This document shows positions 13,716-22,975 of a stretch of 64,000 nt of DNA, piece by piece (positions within the stretch are counted from its first letter, which is position 1; every line of letters begins with the position of its first letter). The translations under genes and the position numbers were made by a program. The stretch is from Oscheius dolichura (taxonomy: Eukaryota; Nematoda; Chromadorea; Rhabditida; Rhabditidae): contig OW051492.1 of the NCBI GenBank assembly GCA_932521035.1, forward strand, positions 4,340,001 to 4,404,000. Reading direction: 5' to 3'. The notes beneath the pieces were generated by a model. It saw nothing but the letters and a program-made list of their open reading frames with translations. It searched no databases and was not told the origin of the DNA.

Positions 13716-14086
13716 TCCCAGACGAACCACTGGTCCAAGTGCCTATACCCTTCATATTTATGCATCTTTCAACGTACCCTGTGCTGTTTTCGACCTTTAC
13801 TCTCCGCTACCATATCCACACCGTTTCCCGCATCTTATTTCGCTCACTTTGACCCATTACAATAATACATATTCATTCGGATTTTGTGTGTTTTATAATG
13901 GTTTGAGTGAAATGTGTATGGCAGGGCGAGTTGTAGTCAGCTCAGCCCCCAACAACCAATTTTATGGTCAGCTGCAGTTTGATGGGAAGATACAGTATGG
14001 CAATCCGCAGTTCGAATTGTTCTTGAGATGGGATATCAATAACCGTCGGCCTCTTCCGTATAGAATAGACCTCTAGATTATCGAAA

Positions 14087-14101
14087 GGGGGGGGGGGGGG
14101 G
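14087..14101 (+). repeat. Poly-G homopolymer, 15 bp
   Basis: An uninterrupted run of 15 G in the 3' untranslated region of the C2 gene. Confidence 0.95.
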
Positions 14102-14272
14102 ATGCCTGATCTGAAGTTAGTACTCTGCTTGCAAGATTGGAGACATTGTATAGCTTGTCTCCTCGTATACAAAGAAGAAGATGCCATTTCACCTGTAAAG
14201 GGCGACGACGTAATCCGTGACCAGATGTTTATAGTGCAGCGAGTCGTTTCACCGTACAAGGGATTTACGTAG

Positions 14273-14278
14273 AATAAA
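14273..14278 (+). terminator. Poly(A) signal of C2 gene
   Basis: AATAAA about 560 nt after the C2-protein stop codon, followed by a T-rich stretch. Confidence 0.55.
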
Positions 14279-14406
14279 GTTTATCCGTCTCTATTCAAGC
14301 ATAAGAGCGGATGACCCACCCACTGGTGCCCTGGTAAGTCGAACAGACAACGATAGTGGGAGACGGAATAGGGACCTACCCCCGGAGAGAAGTATCTAGA
14401 TATGAC

Positions 14407-14412
14407 TTTTAT
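14407..14412 (-). terminator. Poly(A) signal of three-finger protein gene
   Basis: AATAAA on the minus strand, about 180 nt beyond the stop codon at 14593. Confidence 0.5.
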
Positions 14413-14592
14413 TTCACAATTGAATATTTCCAACAAATAAATAGTCGACAAAAAACAATAAGAATAGTCTATCTGGGGTGGCCATCTAAAGCTGTCTATA
14501 AGACAATTGAGCGGGCAATATATTGCTCTCTATCAGGGGAGGGACCGGGCAGTAAGTGAAAGGGGAGGGGGGCAACGGACCGACGACTTCTT

Positions 14593-16683
14593 CTATCCTC
14601 CGGCTACACTGTCATAGCTCGACCGGAACAGTTTCTTGTGTAATTCCAGTTTCCACACGGCTCCGGAGACGACAATACACAACATGATCAGGATGAAGAT
14701 TGTAATCTGCAATGGATTCTTTCGGGAGGGGGATGCCTCTGGTCTCACCATGGTCGTGTTCGACTCATCGGGGATCGGGGCCTCCGTCGGCCTCTGGAAG
14801 ATGAAGTTCTTTGGGGTCTCCTCCTTCTCCTCCTCTTTTTCCTTCTCCTCCTTCTCTTCCTTCTTCTCTTCCTCTTCTTCTTTTTCCTTCTCCTCCTCTT
14901 CTTCTTCATTCTTCGGCCTGACCTTCTCCTTCCTTGGTGGTGGCTCGTCCCGTTCCTCTTCTTCCTCCTCCTCCTCTTCTTCCTCTTCCTCTTCTCTCCT
15001 CGACGGCTTCCTTCCCTTCTTACCTCCTTTCCTGGTCGAGGTCAGCTTTTGCTTTGCCCGTGCTCGTCCCTTGGCATCCTCGTCCGTTGTCTATAAATAT
15101 TTTAGTTTAAAAGAGACTACAAAGAACTGCTGACCCGATAGCACGCCTTGACAAAGAGCTGTTCACTCTCGAACTCGGCACAGCCGATGGGGTTCAGTTC
15201 CTCGGCCAGGTCATCCTCCCCCGTGAAAGAGGCGCATCCCATGGCTGTGTACTCCTTCATGTGTCCCAGTTTCGACTTGATCTCTACTTTGAAGCAGAAC
15301 TCTCCCTCGCACGTGGTGTTCACCGATTGTCTCTAAAAAGAGAAACCATTACTAGTCTACTTGAACTGGAAGTACCTTGTTTCCTTTGATGTTCGCAGTG
15401 ACAACGGCATTGCAAGTCTCTTTCTCTGGGACTTTGATCTCGGGTTTTTCCGTGTTACAAAACTCTGTCCCACAGACGCAGGACTCGGTCATCAGAAGAG
15501 CCTCGGCATCCTAAAGATTTGTAGATCGAAAAGAGCAGGTTGGCCTCTTACCATCGCTACGCTATGATGCATGGCTCCGGTGATGGGAGGGAGCATACAA
15601 GAGCCCATGGATCGTCTCTCCACCAGGGGGACAGAGGCATTGACACACCCCCTCTCGACCTCCTTCGTCTTGTGGTTCAGGACGTAGCTGCACATCTCTC
15701 CCCAACACGTCTTCCCGTCGCAATGTTCTCCTGTACACTGGCAACGAATCTACAACCCCAATTGATACAGAGACTGCCGCCTTCTCTCACCAGCTCCACC
15801 GGTTCCACCTGCAATTTGGTGACAGTCCGCCCCCCGTTGCAGTTGTCCTTGTTGTTACAGAAACACGTGAAGATATCCTGGAAAGGGTATTTCGGTCCCG
15901 AATCAGGGAATGACCAGTGAGGAATCCAATTTCCCTGGGAAATGTGGTCGTTTGGGGTGGCCGGCTTCTCTTTCGTAATCCCGTTTGCCTCGTCTTATCA
16001 GATCTGAGCCCGGAGGTGTGAGAGGGGTGAGTAATCATGAGTGGGGTCCAGAGGGGGTAACGGGCTCAATTCGTCATGGAAAGCCGTCCATTTTCGGGCT
16101 TCCCAGCCATGAGAAATCGCTGTTCAGGCTGGTGTCCGCATCGATTCTCACCTTCCAAAAAGGAGGTCCCACCCTATTCACACAAACGAGAGCCATCAGG
16201 ACTGGGTGTCCGGTTTCAATTCAGCTGAAAGCCTCAAGAAAAACAGAACAACAGACCAGGTTACGGTAATGGCCAGTGTTTATGGGGAAGACCCTTAATC
16301 GGGGGCAGGTGACCGGGGGAGGGGGAGGCATAAACAAATTATATCATGCTCAGATTCAGCAGCGGATTAGATCCCGTGGGGACTTGGGAAAACTCACGTC
16401 TTCATCCTCCTCGGCCACCTCGCAGTGGCTCTTTACGTCCTTCCTCAACAGTGTGCCCGACATACATCCCTAAAACAGCTGGTCTCCTGTCTTCCGTCCG
16501 CCTCACCTTGACGATCCTCGGCTTTCCATATTCGAGCGAGCCCCATCTGGGGGCAAATTGACTGAGGACGCAGTAATCCCCCTCGCAGAAGTTACCCATA
16601 CAGTCTCGACCGACACAATCATAACATTTGACAGCCCAAGCGGCTGGCAGGCAGATCAGTGCCGCCAACAAGAGGCGCCGCAT
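14593..16683 (-). CDS. Tandem three-finger (Ly6-like) membrane protein with charged stalk
   Basis: Exons 16507-16683, 16398-16469, 15791-15877, 15552-15749, 15376-15510, 15135-15332 and 14593-15090 total 1365 nt (454 residues). A signal peptide (MRRLLLAALICLPAAWA) is followed by cysteine-rich modules: KCYDCVGRDC through CFCNNKDNCNG, then CQCTGEHCDGKTC through CVCGTEFCN, then a third, less regular one (TCEGEFCF ... KACYR). The C-x-C...CN endings are typical of Ly6/uPAR and activin-receptor-type three-finger folds. Next comes a Lys/Arg segment, then about 60 residues that are almost only Glu and Lys, a linker, one transmembrane helix (LQITIFILIMLCIVVSGAVW) and a short cytoplasmic tail. The modules should be extracellular. 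A CAG acceptor sits about 10 nt before the ATG, suggesting trans-splicing. No catalytic or kinase domain is present, so it is not a receptor kinase. Function unknown. Confidence 0.85.
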
Positions 16684-18140
16684 GTTGCGACCTGAAGAAG
16701 AGGAGGTTGGAAGGGAAGAGGATATCAGATGGGGGAGGCAAGGGGAGGGAACCCAAAGGGCAAAAGAGTAGAATATTTGCACATCAATAATAGAAGGTGA
16801 CGTTGAGTGGCTGCTCGAGATAATGGCTGCGCAGCCTTGGCGAGCATATGAAAGAAGACCTGGGGCATGGAAGAGCAGAAGGAGACGTGGGAAAGTTTAG
16901 GTGGACCAGGAAGTAGGCGGGAGGATGGCGTCGTCGAAGGAGGAGGAAAGGGAGGATAGCCACATGGGGAGACGGACAGGGTAGCCGACCCCCCTCTGAG
17001 GTGTCCGAGGATCAAACAACTACAAATCCCATTTGGGGGAGGAGATAATTGGCAGACGTTTGTTGGCTCGCGTGTCCGATTAGCAGGGAGTGGTAAGAAA
17101 TAGCACTGAATAGGGAGGCCAGAAGTATTGCGGCACTGCTGTTTTCCCCTATTGATCCGACTCGGACTCCACCCACTGAGGCGAAAGAAGCGGAGACGAC
17201 GTACGCCGCACAGATTATTCGGGAGAAGCCGCATAATAGGCGGCCGCCCAGGAAACAGCCAAAGAAAGGGCAGAGTTCCTGGAGATGATGGCAGAGCGCC
17301 CGCGAGACATTGAGATGGCCGTAGGAGACAACAATCAGGGAAGAGGGATAGCCGGCAGTGAGTCATAAGAGGAAGGCTCTACTCCTGTTGGGGAAGGCCT
17401 GGAAATGAGGAGCATTGTAGTAGCCGGGGAGGGAATGAACTGCCGTTGGCTGCTAGGGAAACCCGCAAGAATAATGCGCTCTCTCCATCAAATTGACCCT
17501 TTTAGAGATGTTTATTCATACAGCCGGGAGCCCACTAAATAAGCGACGACGGATATCCTCTTCTAGAGGAAATGCGGGCATCGACACTCCCCTTATTTTG
17601 ACAGTTATTCGGTGAGGGATTAGAAAAGCGCGGGGAATCTAGACAACACGGGCATGACACTTCCTAAACTGGGGGTTCAAGGTATTTCGCATGCCCGTGG
17701 TCCCCTTGAGATGGCCGAGACTGTAGGGACAGGGGGAAGAGGTGACTGGAGCATTGCGTGCCTGCTCACCCCATACCGTATATAGTTCAACAACAAAACC
17801 GAAAAACAAGCATACCAGCAGGGCTTTTACGCCTGTGGTGTGTATGACAAATAAACGAGGATAAAAAGGATCAGACAGGGTGGGGAGAGAGGGAGCATCA
17901 CGGATCACGTAATCGGCACAGCAGACTGGAGGACGCCTGAAATAACAACTTGAATAGAAGCCAAAAATGTGTAGAAGACTAGTTATGCTTTTGTACTTTA
18001 TAAAAGCTCAGAATAGAAACGACTTGTGGATACTCTCATGGGCAATAAGGGTTACGGTGTCCAGCAGTAAGGCACTCTTCTCCGTCCCTGCCCGCTAAAA
18101 CCATTGTAACCTTTGTCCATTTCTCAACAAATAAATTCAA
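16684..18140. other. Intergenic region upstream of three-finger gene
   Basis: A long open frame exists on the minus strand (16725-17366), but its composition is Pro/Leu/Cys-rich without any domain pattern or splice context. I treat this stretch as noncoding. Confidence 0.5.
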
Positions 18141-18152
18141 AGTGCCATTCAC

Positions 18153-18536
18153 GTGAGCCGCTCCACTAAACAGTGGCTACCGGAGAGGAACGTGACAGTG
18201 ATGGACTGGCCAGCGTGCAGTCCTGTGCCCACTTGCACAAACTGCCCTTGGCCTGCCCTAGGGATTAATTTCCATTGTAAAATGCCCCAAGGGCAGGCCA
18301 AGGGCAGTTTCGTGCAAGTGGGCACTGATCTGAACCCCGTGGAGAACCTCTTCGGGAATCTGGTGCGCCGGGTGTATGCGGGAGGACGCCAATACGCGAC
18401 CGTCGCCGAGCTGAAGGCCTCAATCCAGCAGGAGTGGAACAATTTAGACGTAACGATGTTAAAAAAGCTGGCTGAGTCTCTTCCCGCCCGTCTCTTCCAA
18501 GTGGGAGCACGCCAAGGTGCTTCGACCGGCTACTGA
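18153..18536 (+). pseudogene. Tc1-type transposase, C-terminal fragment
   Basis: The fragment contains the block NVTVMDWPACSP and, after an inserted segment, DLNPVENLFGNLVRRVYA and the tail ending near STGY. DWPA-SP-DLNP-EN is the signature around the third catalytic acidic residue (Glu) of DD34E Tc1 transposases. The insertion falls exactly between SP and DLNP and is 34 codons long, so the frame stays open although the catalytic block is split. The upstream part is missing, so the product could not be active. Confidence 0.9.
18225..18326. repeat. Hairpin (inverted-repeat) insertion inside transposase
   Basis: Two 35-36-bp arms, 18225-18259 and 18290-18325, are inverted copies differing by one extra base, with a 30-bp AT-richer loop. 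Removing 18225-18326 restores the continuous Tc1 block. The arms begin and end in GTGCCCAC/GTGGGCAC, and a 2-bp CT flanks both sides. It could be a very short MITE or an inverted local duplication. Confidence 0.9.
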
Positions 18537-18572
18537 GGCTCAGATTACCGGTTAATAAACAGATTTGTTGAA

Positions 18573-18774
18573 TGGACCTATCTTTTTTGGCCACCTGTTT
18601 TTAAGAAAAAGGGAATAAAATTAGCATAACGGTGTCACTCGACGCAATTCCCGTCACCTAGGGGGGTTTCGAGGTAGCCGGATCGAATGGCACTCTACGT
18701 TTTTTGATAGGAAGCGCGCAAGCCGTTCTATCCCCAAAAAATAGGGTGGACCTATCTTTTTTGACCGGACTGTA
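18573..18774 (+). repeat. Direct repeat of Tc1 terminal motif
   Basis: TGGACCTATCTTTTTTG occurs at 18573 and again at 18747, about 174 bp apart in the same orientation. The second copy forms the element's end. The pair suggests an internal sub-terminal repeat or a partial duplication of the end. Confidence 0.8.
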
Positions 18775-21129
18775 GCTTCGTATTAACGCTGTAATAATCA
18801 TCAGGCCGCGATCTGGTTATCATTTATGGCCGACTCCTAGCGAGTCTCGACGGCATCGCATTCTATAGACCTGAGTCTTATTCTGTGCTTTGGAAAAATT
18901 CTCTTGGCTGAGCAGTCTTTCGTATTTGAAACCGATTGGGAAAAGATCAACCATACTCTGGTGGACGATACCGCTGAGAATCCTATCAGGGGCAGGTGAA
19001 AGATCCGTACCCGTGCCGCGTTAGCAGAGAGGAGAAGTATCATTTGCAAAATTACAAACCTCTGCCAGCAGCTTCTTTGCTCAATGGTCATGTCTTCGTC
19101 CTGTCGGTAGAATGCGGGTAGAGGGAGAGAGAGGAGGAGGCAGGCGGCAGGGGAGAGCCGGGGAACATCTGAAAGAAAATTCACTGGGTTACTGTAATTC
19201 TAAAGGAGACAGCGTCTCCTATTGTCAAGGTACTTTCACAAAGAAGTACGATTTCTAGAATCTACGGAAATCAACACGACAATCCGTTTACAAACGTGGA
19301 AATATGTACTAACCATAGTCTCGCCCTAGAACCTGGCCGCTTCTGTCCAATGGCGCGACACGGTGACCGGCAGGACGATGTACGCTTCCTCTTCTTTGAC
19401 TTGTAGCGATTCTCTAGAAGGAAACAATGAGAGTCAGTGGTAGTTAAAAAATGAATCCGTCCGAAGCAAAGGACAAACCTCGAAATGGCTTCTCCAAAAA
19501 CATAAGAGCCTCCTCCTTTCTGTACTCTCAGCCGTCAGATGGAACCATGCCTTCTAGGTCTTCCGGTACCGTAGCTCTCGTCTTCCCTTTTTGTGCTTCT
19601 CGTGGTGGCCACTGAGCTCTAAAAATGTTGGGATGAGTTCCCAATAATGGCTCACTGTTTCGTGTCCTTTCATTCCAGTCTCCTTGGCGGCATCTCGTGG
19701 TTGTGCTTGGCTTATCCTCTTCCCAACGTTGCACCGTCTTCCAGGAGCGTCGCTGTCCTCCTCCGGCTGCCGCACCTGAAAATAGACAACCGAGAACGAG
19801 CTACAATAAAATTAACAGAACGATAATATAAAAGGAGCTGAATTTAGTCAAAAAGTCCTGTAGAGGTTGGAGAGCTTCCAGTTCTCATACGGGCCGGGAT
19901 CCATCTACGCTATTCCAAACACCGCTGTGGACGCAGTGGATACGCACGACCTAAGAGAACCGGGTCAGAACCCCTGACTCTTTAAAAAGAGAACAGGGCC
20001 AAAGAGAAGAGCGGATTTCCTCTCGATGTGTCCCGTTGGCCGTCTCACTGTCCTCTAATTTTAGAGCAAAAGTTTACCCACGGCACGGCGTGGGTTAGTT
20101 GGGTTACTTTTAGAAGAAAATTTGCAAAAAAAATATAAAACATGACCTGATTTAGAAGGGAGACGACCAGCCGCTACCAAGGACGCAGGAAGACTGACTG
20201 CAGTAGAAGCCACGCCGTCTCGACACAACTTGACCGGTCGGCGCGTCCCCTTCCCTGTCGAGTTGACAAGATCGGTCAAACTATTTTCAATATCGTTTTT
20301 CTTCCTGTCAAAGGATACAAATGACTTCGAAATGTATAAGTGGAAACCATTTACAGAATTCGAGAGTCCTCCGACCTCCGAACGTCTCCAGTGCCGAGCG
20401 GGGATCGCGGTGCCGCGCGGGGAGGCGAGCTGTCGCGCCCTGGCTTGCTTCCCAGACAAGCGGAGGCCAATCGGCAGACGAAACGTACAATAAAGTTTCT
20501 TACCCTATGAGAAGATATTATATCGGTAAATGATGCCACGCCTGATCAGGCATAGTGGTCGCCTCGCCTGTCTGCTCTCCGCCCCTCCTCCTCGTCCTTT
20601 GCCCGGTAGCCCGATTTCCAGCAGGACAAACTCTATAGGGATAAGTGTCACATTGCTTTGATAGTGTTCTTTGAATATCCGTATCAATATCTCCCTTCTC
20701 CCGGTCGAGTCATTGCTCTTGTGTAGCCATCCCCTCCATTAGTGGCATGACCAGTCCGGGTGAGACATCCGTCCTCGTCGGGTTGTTCAGATTGTGGCGC
20801 TCACCCCTCGGTTAGAGTTGGTCCCCCGTTCTGCAAAAGTCAAAAACAGCCTGTTTATGTTGATACGCGCTTCCCTGTCGCGGAGAGATGTTTCGGAGCC
20901 CCCGTAAATATCGAAGCTGTCCTTTGTGACCTTGCGTCGAGGGTCCAGCTAGCTGTAAACAGTCGTGTCCCGCCCCTTTTTCCTTTTCTCCTCGTCATAA
21001 AGACCTCTACTTTTATCCCCGTCCCCTCGCTGTCCTGACTGTGCCCGTTGTAACACAAAAACAATTGCAGGAATAGCCTCCTCTTTCTCGTCCCTCTCTT
21101 GTCACTTTGGCGACCGTCCTCCCGCGAGG
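18775..21129. other. Unassigned region
   Basis: Minus-strand open segments at about 18840-19184, 19333-19410 and 19513-19790 have plausible acceptors and donors, for example an exon reading ESLQVKEEEAYIVLPVTVSR at about 19400. I could not join them into one frame and recognise no family. A small unrecognised minus-strand gene is possible. The rest, 19,800-21,129, shows nothing I can support. Confidence 0.35.
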
Positions 21130-22559
21130 ATGCGTCTCCTCCTCCTTCTGCTTCTGGCCACCGTGGCCGTGTCTGCCAGTCGAATCAATCCAGTGAGTTA
21201 TTCCCCTTTTTACGAAACAATTTCTCCAGTGCGGCGTAAATGTGACCGAATACAAGAACTACCTGGATACCTCAGTTGACGTGCCCCTTGAGAAGGTGGC
21301 CGACATCCAGCTCGCTCCTGCCCCGTTCCTTTTCCGTTACCGTGACCGCTTCTCCAATACCAGTAGGCCAATCCCGCCACCTTATCAGTCCCGTTTTAGA
21401 GTATGCACACCTTCCAAATGCCATCAGTGGTATCTTTTGTTTATACTGTGGGAGTCATTTTTAGAAATTTCTGTTGGCCAGTGGAAGGAGATGCCCGATG
21501 GTCTCCGAATCAGGACCGTGACCTACCAGATGACATTCAAAAACCCTCACCGCTCCCTGATCCCCATCATTGAGACACAGGTATCCCGACCCTCGAAAGA
21601 GACACAGTTACAGGTCGTGGACTATCGAGAGCGCATGATCAGACTGAGGACAAGCGGCCGCGTTGCCGAAAAGGGACTCAACGATTTCGAAGTCGCGGTG
21701 AGTTCAATCGGCCGGGTCAGCGGCGCCGCTTGTTGATGCAAGCGGCCACGCGCGGACAAGTCATCTTGGGAAGATGCCAACCGGGGGAAAAAGTAGCAGC
21801 TGGGAAAGTTTAGGTCGAGGCGTGTGTGACTCCCGGAACTGTGCACGAGACGGATATCCAGGTCGACGTCACCTCTACCTACCACACCACCGCTGTCAAG
21901 GAGCTGGCTCGTAAGGAGCCCTGCTTGCTGCATAAAAGCAAGAGATGGTTTCAGAACAGATCCAGGAGACCTCTAACTACGGCCTGACCATGGTCTACGG
22001 CGCCCTTGAACATCTCCTGAAGAAGATGGAACGCACCCACCGCTCGGATCCCTTCGAGTTCAACCTCCCCCTGAACAGCGGCAACAAGATCATGTAAGTC
22101 TTGCTCGGATAGGGCACACTCTAGAAAAGCCAGAGACAGTCTTATAGAAAACATTTTCAGCTCTGTCTCGACTACTGGTGTCCCTGCTCAGACCACCCAG
22201 ACGACGGCCACTAAGAAAGTCGAGCCCGTCGCCGATGAGAGTATTTCAATGGCCTGTACCACACATGACATCAAATTTCAGGAGGTCGTCATATGGCAAT
22301 CCTCGGCTTCGCCGTTGTAATTATCCTAATCTTGGCCGCATTGTATGCCATCCTCTTGTCTTATCAAATTATTTTTTCCAGTTATTACTGTACCCAGAAG
22401 TGCACCAAGAAGTTGGACGGGCCTGCTGTTCAGATGAGTGAGCTCGAGAGGCTCCAGCAAAGCGTCATTGAATCGGTCTCGGATGAGACCCCCGCCCAGC
22501 GCCTCATCGTCCTGGAGGCGTCCACCAGTGTCCAGGAACTGGATTATGAGAAGAAATGA
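21130..22559 (+). CDS. Signal peptide, VASt-like domain, single-TM protein
   Basis: Exons 21130-21192, 21230-21362, 21400-21429, 21465-21580, 21614-21697, 21814-21910, 21955-22093, 22161-22240, 22282-22342 and 22382-22559 total 981 nt (326 residues). The start gives a clear signal peptide (MRLLLLLLLATVAVSASR). Residues ~40-190 resemble the VASt lipid-transfer fold of GRAMD1/Aster proteins: an N-terminal LEKVADIQLAPAPFLFRYRD segment, then LRIRTVTYQMTFKNP, then VDVTSTYHTTAVKELA. A Thr/Ser linker, one membrane helix (MAILGFAVVIILILAAFYYC) and a ~55-residue tail follow. In Aster proteins VASt is cytosolic and preceded by a GRAM domain; here there is no GRAM and the domain should lie in the lumen or outside. 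The family call rests on pattern memory only. The last intron (39 nt) is in frame, so an intron-retained form is also open. Confidence 0.75.
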
Positions 22560-22740
22560 GTTCCTGCCCGGCCAATACCCTCTACGGTCTTTCGTCTGCC
22601 GGTGTACTTTCTCTCCAGGGTGCCTTCTTTGTTCTCCTCTCCTATCCACCCCCATGATCTACTACTTATTAATTGTTTATTTTAAAGATAAATTGTAGTA
22701 ATTGATACCGATGGGAACAACGGGGGACAATGGGAAACCG

Positions 22741-22746
22741 AATAAA
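22741..22746 (+). terminator. Poly(A) signal of VASt-like gene
   Basis: AATAAA about 180 nt after the stop codon at 22559. Confidence 0.6.
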
Positions 22747-22780
22747 ATGGGGGACGGGATAGTCAGTAGCAGTCATTTGT

Positions 22781-22786
22781 TTTATT
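22781..22786 (-). terminator. Poly(A) signal of PET-LIM gene
   Basis: AATAAA on the minus strand, about 190 nt beyond the stop codon at 22976. Confidence 0.6.
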
Positions 22787-22975
22787 TGACAGACATATGT
22801 GCAATTCGATGTGTGGCTATGTTACAGACTACGGGAAGCGAGGACGAGGGGGCTAGGCGAGGCGTCATTGACTAGAAGGAGGACGGGCTACGGGGGTACC
22901 CTTGTGTGGCTAAGACTGCACCGGGGAAACCAGGGGGAAGGAGTGAAAGGCGGGCGGCACGGAATGCATCTGAGG

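Larger units (their letters stand above)
13716..14592. other. Convergent 3' intergenic region
   Basis: 3' ends of the plus-strand C2 gene and the minus-strand three-finger protein gene meet here. It contains a poly(A) signal for each and a 15-bp G run at 14087-14101. I see no gene. Confidence 0.7.
18141..18774 (+). mobile_element. Tc1-type DNA transposon remnant
   Basis: The 3' part of a Tc1/mariner-class element. It encodes the transposase C-terminus, followed by a 3' segment that ends in a terminal-repeat-like sequence at 18747-18774. Read outward on the other strand this starts TACAGTCCGGTCAAAAAAG, with the TA dinucleotide expected at a Tc1 target. The 5' half, including the DNA-binding domain and the first catalytic aspartates, is absent or unrecognisable, so the copy is not autonomous. 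A 102-bp hairpin insertion interrupts the transposase at 18225-18326. A shorter direct copy of the terminal motif (TGGACCTATCTTTTTTGG) lies inside at 18573-18590. Confidence 0.85.
22560..22975. other. Convergent 3' intergenic region
   Basis: Tail-to-tail region between the VASt-like gene (plus) and the PET-LIM gene (minus). The two poly(A) signals are only about 35 bp apart and point at each other, so the mature 3' ends probably overlap. Confidence 0.7.

Noticed and set aside
16725-17366. 213-codon minus-strand open frame
   Set aside because: Pro/Leu/Cys-rich without domain pattern, no supporting splice sites, not continuous with the three-finger gene.
22282-22559. Uninterrupted reading through the last intron of the VASt-like gene
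   Set aside because: The 39-nt stretch has GTATGC and TTTTTTCCAG ends, the usual intron size and a better membrane helix after removal.
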